DNA of 36,105 nucleotides from Caloranaerobacter sp050286925 (GTDB lineage Bacteria > Bacillota > Clostridia > Tissierellales > Thermohalobacteraceae), in assembly GCF_050286925.1 (NCBI RefSeq), contig NZ_JBFWFX010000015.1:1-36105 (forward strand), in the 5' to 3' direction. Under the pieces are notes generated by a model. It was not told the origin of the DNA. It was given only the letters and a program-made list of their open reading frames with translations, and did no database searches. Every line of letters begins with the position of its first letter. Position 1 is the first letter of the stretch. The translations under genes and the position numbers were made by a program. This document shows, in pieces, positions 15,773 through 24,162 of this stretch.

Positions 15773-17134
15773 GTGGTTAAAATAAAAACTAAATTTATTT
15801 GTCAAGAGTGTGGATATGAAACTCCTAAATGGCTTGGTAAATGTCCTTCCTGTGGACAATGGAATACATTTGTTGAAGAATTTTATGAAAAAAGTTCGCA
15901 ACCTAAGATATTAGAAATTAGTACATCTAAAGTTCAAAAATTGAAAGAAGTTGAAGTAAAAAATGAAGCTAGAACCTCCACATATATAAAAGAATTTGAT
16001 AGAGTATTAGGTGGAGGAATTGTAAAAGGGTCACTTATATTAGTTGGAGGAGATCCTGGAATTGGTAAATCCACTTTGTTAATACAGGCAGCAAATAATA
16101 TTTCGCTTAAAGGGTATAAAGTATTATATGTATCAGGTGAAGAATCGGCAAAGCAAATTAAGATTAGAGCAAGTAGATTAGGAATTAGTGGAGAGGATTT
16201 ATTTATATTAGCAGAAACTAATATAGAAAAAATTTTAAATGTAATAAAAGATATTCAGCCACAAGTACTTATTATAGATTCTATTCAAACAGTTTATACT
16301 TCTAATATATCTTCTGCTCCGGGTAGTGTAAGTCAAGTTAGAGAAATATCATCTATGCTGATGAAGATTGCTAAAGAAAGAGAGATAGCTACTTTTATAG
16401 TAGGGCATGTTACTAAATCTGGTGCAATAGCTGGTCCTAGAGTTTTAGAGCATATGGTTGATACGGTTTTATATTTTGAAGGAGAGCGTCATCATACTTA
16501 TAGGGTTTTAAGAGCAGTAAAAAACAGATTTGGTTCTACAAATGAGATAGGGATATTCGAAATGCGCGATTTAGGATTAATAGAAGTAACAAATCCTTCT
16601 GAAATGTTTTTGTCTGGCAGACCGATTAATGCATCGGGCAATGTTGTAATTTCTAGTATTGAAGGAACAAGGCCAATGCTTGTAGAGATGCAGGCATTAG
16701 TGAGTTATACTGCTTTTGGTATGCCAAGAAGGATTGCAACGGGAGTGGATTATAATAGAGTTATACTGATGATAGCTATTTTAGAAAAAAAGATAGGTTT
16801 ACAGCTAAATAATATGGATGCATATGTTAATGTAACGGGAGGTATTCAAATAAAAGAACCGGCAGCCGATTTAGGGATAATTTGTGCATTGGCATCTAGT
16901 TTTAGAGATGTTGAGATTGATTCAAAAACTGTAGTTATGGGAGAGGTTGGATTAGCTGGTGAGTTAAGAAGCATTTCGTTTATAGATAAACGGATTAATG
17001 AAGCTAGCAAGTTAGGATTTAAGACGGCAATTATACCTGAATCGAACCTTAAGGGTTTAAATATTAAAACTGATATGAATATAATTGGAGCAAGTAATAT
17101 ACGAGATGTATTGGATATATGTTTAGGAGGTTAA
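15773..17134 (+). CDS. radA: DNA repair ATPase RadA (Sms)
   Basis: The protein of about 454 residues is a RecA-like branch-migration helicase acting in homologous recombination. In order it has a zinc finger (CQECGYETPKWLGKCPSCGQW), a RecA-like ATPase core with Walker A GGDPGIGKST, the RadA-specific KNRFGSTNE motif, and a C-terminal Lon-protease-like domain (VNVTGGIQIKEPAADLGI). An ATG at 15749 is in frame, but it lies before AGGAGG at 15760-15765. The GTG at 15773 has correct spacing from that site and is preferred. disA follows 6 bases after the stop. Confidence 0.95.
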   Translation: MVKIKTKFICQECGYETPKWLGKCPSCGQWNTFVEEFYEKSSQPKILEISTSKVQKLKEVEVKNEARTSTYIKEFDRVLGGGIVKGSLILVGGDPGIGKSTLLIQAANNISLKGYKVLYVSGEESAKQIKIRASRLGISGEDLFILAETNIEKILNVIKDIQPQVLIIDSIQTVYTSNISSAPGSVSQVREISSMLMKIAKEREIATFIVGHVTKSGAIAGPRVLEHMVDTVLYFEGERHHTYRVLRAVKNRFGSTNEIGIFEMRDLGLIEVTNPSEMFLSGRPINASGNVVISSIEGTRPMLVEMQALVSYTAFGMPRRIATGVDYNRVILMIAILEKKIGLQLNNMDAYVNVTGGIQIKEPAADLGIICALASSFRDVEIDSKTVVMGEVGLAGELRSISFIDKRINEASKLGFKTAIIPESNLKGLNIKTDMNIIGASNIRDVLDICLGG

Positions 17135-17140
17135 TTTGCT

Positions 17141-18214
17141 ATGAGAGAAGAGGATATCAAAAATAATGAAATATTTGAATCATTGAAAATATTAGCCCCA
17201 GGAACACCTTTAAGAGAAGGTTTAGAGAATATAGTTAGAGCTAAAACAGGAGCATTAATAGTAGTAGGAGATAGTGATGAAGTTTTAAAGATAGTAGATG
17301 GTGGATTTAATATAAATAGTGATTTTACGCCTGCTCATCTATATGAATTAGCTAAAATGGACGGGGCAATTATTATCAGTCATGATGTAAAAAAAATACT
17401 CTATGCAAATGCACAATTAATGCCAGATCCATTTATAGCTTCAAAAGAAACAGGAATAAGACATAGAACAGCAGAGAGAGTTGCTAAACAGACTAACGAA
17501 TTAGTTATTTCTATCTCACAGAGGAGAAACATCATTACATTATATAAGGGCAACCATAAATATGTATTAAAGGATGTAAGTGAAATACTATCCAAAGCTA
17601 ATCAAGCTATTCAGACTTTAGAAAAGTATAAGTCAGTATTAGACCAGACTATGGCCAATTTAAGTGCGCTTGAGTTTGAAAATCTGGTAACAGTTTATGA
17701 TGTAGCGATAGTACTTCAAAGAACTGAAATGGTAATGAGAATTGTTAAGGAAATTGATAAATATATATTAGAACTTGGCAACGAAGGCAGATTGATTAGT
17801 ATGCAATTGGAAGAGTTGATGGGAGATGTTGAAGAAGATGGTATAAATATAATAAAAGATTATATGGTTGAGGGATTAGACTTTGAAGAGGTAAAAAAAT
17901 CTATAAGTAGTTTAACTTCAGAAGATTTATTAGATTTAACAAATATTGCTAATATACTTGGATATGATGGGGGTATTAATTCTTTAGATATAAATATATT
18001 CCCTAAAGGGTACAGGATTTTGAGTAAAATTCCTCGACTTCCTTATAATGTGTTAGAAAATGTAATAGAGATGTTTGGTTCTTTTCAAGAAATACTCAGA
18101 GCTTCAATTTCAGATTTAGATAAGGTAGAGGGTATAGGGGAGGTAAGAGCTAGAGCTATTAAGGAAGGATTAAGAAGAGTACAAGAACAATCGCTCTTAG
18201 ATAGACATATTTAG
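17141..18214 (+). CDS. disA: Diadenylate cyclase DisA
   Basis: The 357-residue enzyme makes cyclic di-AMP from two ATP and scans DNA for branched structures. The N-terminal DAC domain shows DGA at 74-76 and RHRT at 107-110, the two signature motifs. A helical spine follows. The C-terminal helix-hairpin-helix region (DLDKVEGIGEVRARAIKEGLRR) binds DNA. It directly follows radA, and RadA is known to interact with DisA in B. subtilis. Cyclic di-AMP also controls potassium and osmolyte uptake, so this gene links DNA state to osmotic control. Confidence 0.97.
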   Translation: MREEDIKNNEIFESLKILAPGTPLREGLENIVRAKTGALIVVGDSDEVLKIVDGGFNINSDFTPAHLYELAKMDGAIIISHDVKKILYANAQLMPDPFIASKETGIRHRTAERVAKQTNELVISISQRRNIITLYKGNHKYVLKDVSEILSKANQAIQTLEKYKSVLDQTMANLSALEFENLVTVYDVAIVLQRTEMVMRIVKEIDKYILELGNEGRLISMQLEELMGDVEEDGINIIKDYMVEGLDFEEVKKSISSLTSEDLLDLTNIANILGYDGGINSLDINIFPKGYRILSKIPRLPYNVLENVIEMFGSFQEILRASISDLDKVEGIGEVRARAIKEGLRRVQEQSLLDRHI

Positions 18215-18259
18215 AAAGGCTAGCAGCTATCGGCTGTAAGCAGACAGCTGTTAGCCTTT
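18215..18259. terminator. Inverted repeat between convergent disA and a minus-strand gene
   Basis: aaaggctagcagct (18215-18228) pairs with agctgttagccttt (18246-18259), giving 14 bp with one G-U wobble. The enclosed 17 bases hold a sequence able to form a smaller hairpin. The repeat starts right after the disA stop and ends before the convergent gene's stop, so it probably terminates both. Confidence 0.72.
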
Positions 18260-18264
18260 GGATT

Positions 18265-18660
18265 TTATCTTAGAGTGTATATACCTAAAGCGTTTAATTT
18301 TTTATATTCTTTAATTATTAAATCATAAAAGTTTAAATCTAATGAATTACATAAAGCTGCAATGTAAAACAAATGTTTACCTAGTTCTTCTTCAATCTTT
18401 TCTCTGCAAGAGTCGCACATTTTTCCTTCTAAATGACTACTTATAGTATCTTTTGCTTCTTTTAAACTTTCATGCTTATATTCTTGTTTTTTAGCATTTA
18501 TAGAGATACACCCACAAGAAGTTACAGATTTAATCAGGGCACGATTAATCCTTGCATTAGATTCTTCTAATTTTGTCATAATATCTAATATACTTTTGTG
18601 TCTAATTAGAACTTCAGAAACTATATCTTGAAACTCATCACATAACAAGTCGTTTGGCAT
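18265..18660 (-). CDS. Cys-containing protein, MazG-like helical pattern
   Basis: The 131-residue protein is soluble and mostly helical. A CGC at about residues 49-51 and a CDSC pair near residue 82 could bind metal. The last third (EEELGKHLFYIAALCNSLDLNFYDLIIKEYKKL) resembles the ELGDxLFYxxALAN helix pattern of MazG-like nucleotide pyrophosphohydrolases, but I cannot confirm the full metal-binding set. Similar proteins are common in Clostridia and I know of no assigned function. The ATG follows tgaggtga. It is transcribed against disA and shares a terminator region with it. Confidence 0.7.
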   Translation of the reverse strand: MPNDLLCDEFQDIVSEVLIRHKSILDIMTKLEESNARINRALIKSVTSCGCISINAKKQEYKHESLKEAKDTISSHLEGKMCDSCREKIEEELGKHLFYIAALCNSLDLNFYDLIIKEYKKLNALGIYTLR

Positions 18661-18793
18661 GTAATCACCTCAATTACTGTTGTATTATATTTAACTTAAT
18701 TATACTTATAAAAATATTGATTTGTCAATTGGTTTAGCTTATATCATAAAGAAAATTCGGAAAATTTAATAAATTCTTTAAATGAGAACTTGG

Positions 18794-18823
18794 TTGACAA
18801 CTATTTCTTGCATATGATAAAAT
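18794..18823 (+). promoter_or_regulatory. carD promoter, upstream copy (P1)
   Basis: A perfect TTGACA (18794-18799), an 18-base spacer and TAAAAT (18818-18823). Its first ten bases, ttgacaacta, are repeated exactly at the second promoter 37 bases downstream. Confidence 0.65.
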
Positions 18824-18830
18824 ATTAAAT

Positions 18831-18859
18831 TTGACAACTAAAAAGATGTGTTGTATACT
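18831..18859 (+). promoter_or_regulatory. carD promoter, downstream copy (P2)
   Basis: A perfect TTGACA (18831-18836), a 17-base spacer and TATACT (18854-18859), about 40 bases before the carD start. This is the stronger of the two tandem promoters by consensus match. Confidence 0.75.
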
Positions 18860-18900
18860 ATAATTAGAATGTAATGTATAATTTTAGGAGGTTATATATA

Positions 18901-19377
18901 ATGTTTGGTATTGGTGATAAAATAGTTTATCCTATGCATGGGGCTGGTGTTATAGAGGCAATTGAAGAAAAAGAGATTTTAGGTAAAAAAAGAAAGTATT
19001 ATGTTATGAAAATGCCAATGGGTGATATGAAAGTTATGGTTCCTGTAGATAATGTAGATGAAATTGGGATTAGGGAAGTAATCGATAGCGAGGAAGTTGA
19101 ACAAGTTTTAGCTGTGTTAGCTGATGATAGAACTAAAATGCCTCAAAATTGGAATAGAAGATACAGATTAAACATGGATAAGATAAAGAGTGGCAACATT
19201 TATGAAATTGCTAGTGTAGTTAGAAATCTTATGATAAGAGAAAGGGAGAAAGGGTTATCTACAGGAGAAAGAAAAATGTTAAATAATGCAAAACAAATAC
19301 TAATAAGTGAAATAGTATTAGCTAAAAATATTTGCGAGATAGAGGCTGAAGAATTAGTTGAAAAGGTTGTAAAGTAG
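18901..19377 (+). CDS. CarD-family RNA polymerase-binding regulator
   Basis: The 158-residue protein has an N-terminal CarD/TRCF RNA polymerase-interacting domain (FGIGDKIVYPMHGAGVIEAIEEKEI) and a C-terminal helical DNA-contacting domain. CarD proteins bind the RNA polymerase beta subunit and stabilise open promoter complexes, often at rRNA promoters. An in-frame ATG at 18874 lies before the ribosome site AGGAGG (18886-18891), so the ATG at 18901 is chosen. Two tandem consensus promoters drive it, which suggests high or layered expression. The next gene downstream is the PIN/TRAM protein, separated by a weak hairpin. Confidence 0.93.
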   Translation: MFGIGDKIVYPMHGAGVIEAIEEKEILGKKRKYYVMKMPMGDMKVMVPVDNVDEIGIREVIDSEEVEQVLAVLADDRTKMPQNWNRRYRLNMDKIKSGNIYEIASVVRNLMIREREKGLSTGERKMLNNAKQILISEIVLAKNICEIEAEELVEKVVK

Positions 19378-19397
19378 CGTCTTAAAGACGCTTATTT
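19376..19397 (+). terminator. Weak terminator-like hairpin after carD
   Basis: agcgtct (19376-19382) and agacgct (19386-19392) form a 7-bp stem with a 3-base loop, overlapping the carD stop codon. The tail is short and mixed, so partial readthrough is likely. Confidence 0.55.
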
Positions 19398-19531
19398 CTA
19401 TGAATACTAATCTGCAACAATTAAATAATATGTAAATTATTAAAAAGATTTTAAAATTATGTTAAAATACTTGTAATCAAGTTATAGAATATTCATAAAT
19501 GGAGATAAATAAGAATAGGAGGTGATATGTT

Positions 19532-20626
19532 TTGGTTCAGAGAATTATAAGAGCAGCACTAACAGTTTTTGGTATACTTCTAGGTTATGGAATAGTTAGT
19601 CTGTTGTACTCTGCTGGAATTCTTAATTTTATAGATGATAATTTGAAATTGTATGTTTATATTTCAACATCATTGATATTTGGAATTATATTTTATATTG
19701 CTTTTCCTAAACTTCTCTTTGCAGCAAGAAGCATTGCGAATAGTGTTGAAGGAGAACTTCAACAAGTTCCAGCTACAGATATAGTATTAGGTTCTATTGG
19801 ACTTATAGTCGGATTGATTATTGCTTACTTAAGTAGTCAACCTTTTTTTAATTTAGGTATTCCTTATTTAGGAGTAGTAATATCTATACTATTATATCTA
19901 TTGTTTGGGTATCTTGGGATAATAGTTCCAACAAAGAAGAGAGAAGATTTTTTTAACGTTTTAAGTGTTTTCAAAAGAGCAGGTAGTAAAGACAAAGCAT
20001 TTAAAGGAACTAGAGTTCAGCCTAAAATATTAGATACTAGTGTAATAATTGATGGTAGGATAGCTGATATATGTAAAACTGGTTTTATTGAAGGTCCTTT
20101 AGTAATTCCAGAATTCGTTTTAGAAGAATTAAGACATATAGCAGATTCTTCAGATGGGCTTAAAAGAAATAGAGGTAGAAGAGGTCTTGATATTCTAAAT
20201 AAAATACAAAAAGAAATTGATATAGAAGTTATAATTTATGATAAAGATTTTGAGGATATTAATGAGGTTGACAGTAAATTACTAAAACTGGCTCAAATAC
20301 TCAAAGGTAAAGTAGTTACTAATGATTTTAACTTAAATAAAGTTGCAGAGTTTCAAGGTGTCGATGTGTTAAACATTAATGAGCTTGCAAATGCAGTAAA
20401 ACCGGTTGTGCTTCCTGGAGAGGAAATGATAGTTCAAGTAATAAAAGATGGAAAAGAATCAGGACAAGGAGTAGCATATTTGGATGATGGAACTATGATT
20501 GTTGTAGATGGTGGTAAAAAGCATATAGGTGAGACTATTGGTGTTATGGTTACAAGTGTTTTACAAACTGCAGCTGGAAGAATGATTTTTGCAAAGCCAA
20601 AATCAATGGTAGATAAAGCTGTTTAA
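19532..20626 (+). CDS. PIN/TRAM-domain membrane protein (YacL type)
   Basis: The 364-residue protein has four hydrophobic segments in the first 135 residues (about 5-28, 38-60, 82-103 and 110-132). A cytoplasmic PIN nuclease-like domain begins at PKILDTSVIIDGRIADI. Its acidic residues (D in LDTSV, E in PEFVLEELRHI, D in TNDFNLN) match the PIN metal site. A TRAM RNA-binding domain follows (GVAYLDDGTMIVVDGGKKHIGE). The TTG start has aggaggtg at ideal spacing. It sits between carD and ispD, as yacL does near radA-disA-ispD in B. subtilis. Enzymatic activity is inferred, not shown. Confidence 0.92.
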   Translation: MVQRIIRAALTVFGILLGYGIVSLLYSAGILNFIDDNLKLYVYISTSLIFGIIFYIAFPKLLFAARSIANSVEGELQQVPATDIVLGSIGLIVGLIIAYLSSQPFFNLGIPYLGVVISILLYLLFGYLGIIVPTKKREDFFNVLSVFKRAGSKDKAFKGTRVQPKILDTSVIIDGRIADICKTGFIEGPLVIPEFVLEELRHIADSSDGLKRNRGRRGLDILNKIQKEIDIEVIIYDKDFEDINEVDSKLLKLAQILKGKVVTNDFNLNKVAEFQGVDVLNINELANAVKPVVLPGEEMIVQVIKDGKESGQGVAYLDDGTMIVVDGGKKHIGETIGVMVTSVLQTAAGRMIFAKPKSMVDKAV

Positions 20627-20629
20627 TGG

Positions 20630-20658
20630 CCCGACTTCAGTCGGGTTTAATTTTTTTT
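20630..20658 (+). terminator. Intrinsic terminator
   Basis: cccgac (20630-20635) and gtcggg (20640-20645) form a compact 6-bp GC stem with a ttca loop, followed by tttaatttttttt. Confidence 0.92.
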
Positions 20659-20667
20659 GGGATATAT

Positions 20668-20696
20668 TTGACAGTTAGTGGAAAATAAATTATAAT
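20668..20696 (+). promoter_or_regulatory. ispD operon promoter, full consensus
   Basis: TTGACA (20668-20673), exactly 17 bases, then TATAAT (20691-20696). This perfect consensus sigma-A promoter lies about 55 bases before ispD and right after the preceding terminator. Confidence 0.88.
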
Positions 20697-20752
20697 TCAG
20701 AATAACGCTTCTATTTTCTGTATATGATTGAATCTAAAAGCGAGGTGTCATA

Positions 20753-21451
20753 ATGAGTTATTTGGGGAAATATATTTCCGTTATAGTACCAGCGGCAGGT
20801 ATGGGCAAGAGAATGAACAGTAAAATTAACAAACAGTTTATAAAGATAAAAGATGTTCCTGTATTGGCTCGTACTTTGATAGAGTTTAATAACTGTGATT
20901 ATATAGATGAAATTATAGTAGTTACTAGGTATGATGAAATTGATTTTTGCAAAAAAGAAATTATTGAAAAATATGAATTATATAAAGTCAAAAATGTAAT
21001 TCAAGGGGGGAGAGAACGACAGGATTCTGTGTATAATGGTCTTAAGGAAGTAAATAAAAAGAGTGATATTGTTTTAATACATGATGGAGCAAGACCGTTT
21101 ATTAAAAGAGAGATTATAGAAGAAAATATAAAATCTGCACTTGAATATGGGGCTTGTGTAACAGGAGTTCCTGTAAAGGATACTATCAAGAAAGTTGATT
21201 TAAATGGTGAAGTAGTAAATACGCCGAATAGAAAAGAATTATGGGCAATTCAGACTCCCCAAACATTTAGGTATGATTTAATACTAAAAGCATATGAAAA
21301 AGCTAAATTAGATAATTTCCTAGGCACAGATGACAGTATGCTGGTAGAGAGAATAGGACACAAAGTTAAAATTGTTATAGGTGATTATAGCAATATTAAA
21401 ATAACAACTCCTGAAGATTTAATAATTGCAGAAGCTTTAGTTAATAGATAA
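20753..21451 (+). CDS. ispD: 2-C-methyl-D-erythritol 4-phosphate cytidylyltransferase
   Basis: The 232-residue enzyme joins CTP and methylerythritol phosphate, the third step of the non-mevalonate isoprenoid pathway. The N-terminal nucleotide loop PAAGMGKRMNSKINKQF has the glycine-rich turn and basic residues that bind CTP. GGRERQDSVYNGL, HDGARPF and GVPVKDTIK are further family motifs. The ATG follows gcgaggtgt. ispF follows 15 bases later, as in many Firmicutes. Confidence 0.97.
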   Translation: MSYLGKYISVIVPAAGMGKRMNSKINKQFIKIKDVPVLARTLIEFNNCDYIDEIIVVTRYDEIDFCKKEIIEKYELYKVKNVIQGGRERQDSVYNGLKEVNKKSDIVLIHDGARPFIKREIIEENIKSALEYGACVTGVPVKDTIKKVDLNGEVVNTPNRKELWAIQTPQTFRYDLILKAYEKAKLDNFLGTDDSMLVERIGHKVKIVIGDYSNIKITTPEDLIIAEALVNR

Positions 21452-21466
21452 AGGAGGACGGAGATT

Positions 21467-21940
21467 ATGAGGATTGGAATAGGTTATGATGTACATAAAT
21501 TAGTAGAAGGAAGGAAGCTAATTTTAGGTGGAGTTCAGATAAAATATGATAAAGGTTTATTGGGTCATTCTGATGCTGATGTACTTGTGCATGCTATTAT
21601 GGACAGTATGCTTGGAGCTTTGGCACTAGGAGATATAGGCAAGCATTTTCCAGATAATGATATTAAATATAAAGGTATTTCAAGCATGGAATTATTACGT
21701 AAAGTTAATGAATTGATATATAGTAGGGGATATAAAGTGAATAATATAGACAGTATTATTGTTGCACAAGAACCTAAAATAGCTCCATATATAGAGGAAA
21801 TGAGAAATAATATATCAGATATACTTAATATACCAGTAGATGATATTAGTATAAAGGCGACAACTACTGAAAGACTTGGCTTTGAGGGGAGAAAAGAAGG
21901 AATTTCAGCACATTCTGTTTGTACTTTGTGTAAAAAGTAA
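21467..21940 (+). CDS. ispF: 2-C-methyl-D-erythritol 2,4-cyclodiphosphate synthase
   Basis: The 157-residue trimeric metal enzyme forms the cyclic diphosphate, two steps after IspD. GIGYDVHKL holds the metal-binding Asp and His; LLGHSDADVLVHAIMDSMLGALALGDIGKHFPD holds the third ligand and product-site residues; and KATTTERLGFEGRKEG is the C-terminal signature. It is preceded by aaaggagga and forms one unit with ispD. The ABC genes start 13 bases after the stop, so they are probably co-transcribed. Confidence 0.97.
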   Translation: MRIGIGYDVHKLVEGRKLILGGVQIKYDKGLLGHSDADVLVHAIMDSMLGALALGDIGKHFPDNDIKYKGISSMELLRKVNELIYSRGYKVNNIDSIIVAQEPKIAPYIEEMRNNISDILNIPVDDISIKATTTERLGFEGRKEGISAHSVCTLCKK

Positions 21941-21953
21941 TGGGGGGATATAA

Positions 21954-22682
21954 TTGATAGAAGTTCTAAACTTAGGAAAGAAATTTAAAGAGGTTGAAGC
22001 TATAAAAGGTATATCTTTTAATGTAAATAAGGGAGAAGTTTTTGGTTTATTAGGTGAAAATGGAGCAGGCAAAACTACTACATTAAGGTTATTAGCGACA
22101 ATACTTAAACCGACCTCTGGTACAGCTAGATTAAATGGTTATGATATTATTAATGATCCAGAAGGTGCAAGAGGGCAGATAGGAATACTTTTTGGCGGAG
22201 AAACAGGGCTTTATGATAGATTGACAGCCAGGGAGAATATAGAATATTTTGGATTGCTTAATGGTATGAACAAAAGAGAAATTGAAAAAAGGATTGAGTT
22301 TTTAGCAAAAAAGCTTGGGATGGAAGAATATATTGACAGAAGAGTAGGTAAATTTTCAAAAGGAATGAAGCAAAAAGTAGCAATTGCTAGAAGTATAGTA
22401 CATGATCCTGATATAATGCTTTTTGATGAACCTACAGCTGGTTTGGATGTAACAGCTGTTAATATGGTACATGAGTTTATACTAGATTTAAAGCAACAAG
22501 GGAAAACCATTATTTTTTCAAGTCATTCTATGAAAGAAGTTGAAAAACTCTGTGATACAGTAGGTATAATTCATAAGGGTGAGATGATAGAGATATCGTC
22601 ATTAGCTTCATTGGCACAAAAATATGACAATATGGATTTAGAGGATATTTTTATTAAGTTAGTGGGGGATAACAATGTTTAA
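21954..22682 (+). CDS. ABC transporter ATPase, NatA-like
   Basis: The 242-residue ATPase subunit has Walker A GENGAGKTT, the signature FSKGMKQKVAIAR and Walker B DIMLFDEPTAGLD, followed by the switch histidine in SSHSM. With the next gene it resembles the NatAB sodium-efflux type ABC exporter. Its start is TTG, with ggggg as the ribosome site. Its 3' end overlaps the permease gene by 8 bases, so the two are translationally coupled. The exported ion or compound cannot be read from the sequence. Confidence 0.9.
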   Translation: MIEVLNLGKKFKEVEAIKGISFNVNKGEVFGLLGENGAGKTTTLRLLATILKPTSGTARLNGYDIINDPEGARGQIGILFGGETGLYDRLTARENIEYFGLLNGMNKREIEKRIEFLAKKLGMEEYIDRRVGKFSKGMKQKVAIARSIVHDPDIMLFDEPTAGLDVTAVNMVHEFILDLKQQGKTIIFSSHSMKEVEKLCDTVGIIHKGEMIEISSLASLAQKYDNMDLEDIFIKLVGDNNV

Positions 22683-23847
22683 GTATATTTGGATAGTATT
22701 TAGAAAGGAAATGAAGGATACATTTAGAGATAGAAAGACCATATTTACTAGTATTATAATACCAATACTGATATTTCCTATTTTAAGTTTGGCATTAGGT
22801 AGTGGAGCTTCTGAAATTATAGAAGAGGGGACAAGGCCTATTGAGATAGCTGTTATTTCAGAAAATGATAATGGACTTTTAAAATATTTAAATACACATG
22901 AAGGGATAAATATTGTAAATACAGATGCGCCTGAAAAATCTTTGGAAAAACTTGAGGTTAAGGCTATAGTAAAAATCGATAAATATTTTGATGAAAAAGT
23001 AAATAAAGGTGAATTTGGTACAGTTGAAATAATATATGATGAATCTAGTCAAAAATCTTCAATGGCGTATCCTAGATTGAAATCAATAATTAATGATTAT
23101 TCTCAAATTATTGTATCTAAAAGATTAAAAGAGTTAGGAACAGATAATAATATACTTAAGGTTGTTGATATTAAAGCTATATCAGTGGCTAAAGAAGATG
23201 GATTTGGTATTATTATGTTTTCTATGATGCTTCCGATGTTCCTTACTATATGGTCAGCAGTCGGTGGTATACCTGCAGCCACTGATTTAGGTGCAGGAGA
23301 AAAGGAAAGACAGACACTAGAGCCTCTTTTAACAACTAGAATAAACAGACTTTCATTATTGATAGGCAAATATTTTACAGTTGTTGTTGCTGGAATTATA
23401 GCTACTTTAGCATCTTTGACAGGTTTTATTATAGCGACGAAATTGAATTTAAATTTATTTGGAACTATAAGCAATCTTCCTATAAATACAATTTTAATTA
23501 TAGGGTTATTTTGTATAGGGTTAACTTTAACTTTTAGCAGTCTAGAATTGGCAGTTAGTTTTTATGCAAGAAACTTTAAAGAGGCTCAGACATATTTGAC
23601 GCCAGTAACGATTATAATGCTTATACCGGCTTATTTGACCATGTATTTAGATGGAAGAGCAATACCAAAAGTTTATTTCCATATTCCAATAATTAATATA
23701 ATTTCGATTATTAAAGAGGCGTTAGTTTCTATCTATAATCCAGTGCATATAGGTATAGTTTTAATTTGGACGCTAATCTATATAGCTGTAGCGTTAACAG
23801 TAACGGTAAAACTGTTTAATAAAGAAACGGTAATTTTCAGAAACTAA
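22675..23847 (+). CDS. ABC-2 type permease, NatB-like
   Basis: The 390-residue membrane protein has an N-terminal segment (TIFTSIIIPILIFPILSLAL), an extracellular domain of about 130 residues, then five more hydrophobic segments including MFSMMLPMFLTIWSAVGGIPAATDLGAGEKERQTLEPLL. The GEKERxTLEPLL motif is the coupling region typical of NatB and CPBP-linked ABC-2 exporters. It pairs with the upstream ATPase. No terminator is seen after it. The proS promoter begins at the base after its stop codon, so readthrough would enter the T-box leader and be subject to it. Confidence 0.88.
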   Translation: MFKYIWIVFRKEMKDTFRDRKTIFTSIIIPILIFPILSLALGSGASEIIEEGTRPIEIAVISENDNGLLKYLNTHEGINIVNTDAPEKSLEKLEVKAIVKIDKYFDEKVNKGEFGTVEIIYDESSQKSSMAYPRLKSIINDYSQIIVSKRLKELGTDNNILKVVDIKAISVAKEDGFGIIMFSMMLPMFLTIWSAVGGIPAATDLGAGEKERQTLEPLLTTRINRLSLLIGKYFTVVVAGIIATLASLTGFIIATKLNLNLFGTISNLPINTILIIGLFCIGLTLTFSSLELAVSFYARNFKEAQTYLTPVTIIMLIPAYLTMYLDGRAIPKVYFHIPIINIISIIKEALVSIYNPVHIGIVLIWTLIYIAVALTVTVKLFNKETVIFRN

Positions 23848-23876
23848 TTGACAAACATTAAGATTTTTAGTATTAT
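23848..23876 (+). promoter_or_regulatory. proS T-box promoter
   Basis: A perfect TTGACA (23848-23853), a 17-base spacer and TATTAT (23871-23876). The -35 starts right after the natB-like stop codon. Confidence 0.75.
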
Positions 23877-23897
23877 AAATTTCAAAATTAATAGTAT

Positions 23898-24126
23898 TAG
23901 CGAAGAGGGGAAATAGTAGATAATCAAGGTCTACAGAGAGGAAATCCTTGGCTGAGAGATTTCTGACCCGCTGTTTATCGAACCCGTCCCTGAGCTTCTA
24001 GACTGAAATTAGTAGGTCTAGACGGTTAATACCGTTAGCTATTAAGAGAGGGCTATATTTTTAGCCAATTAGGGTGGTAACGCGGATAACCTTCGTCCCT
24101 AGAATTATAGGGGTGAGGGTTTTTTG
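23898..24126 (+). promoter_or_regulatory. T-box leader, proline-specific
   Basis: This is a tRNA-sensing transcription attenuator. Stem I features include cagagagg and the distal segment ggctgagag. The specifier loop gaaCCCgtccctgagc places CCC, a proline codon, at 23983-23985. The hallmark T-box sequence agggtggtaacgcgg is at 24071-24085. The terminator is a 14-bp stem with wobbles (24088-24101 with 24108-24121) followed by T residues. Uncharged tRNA-Pro should pair at the specifier and T-box and allow proS expression. Confidence 0.95.
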
Positions 24127-24162
24127 ATTTTAGAAAAGAATAACAAGAAAGGGGTATAGTTT

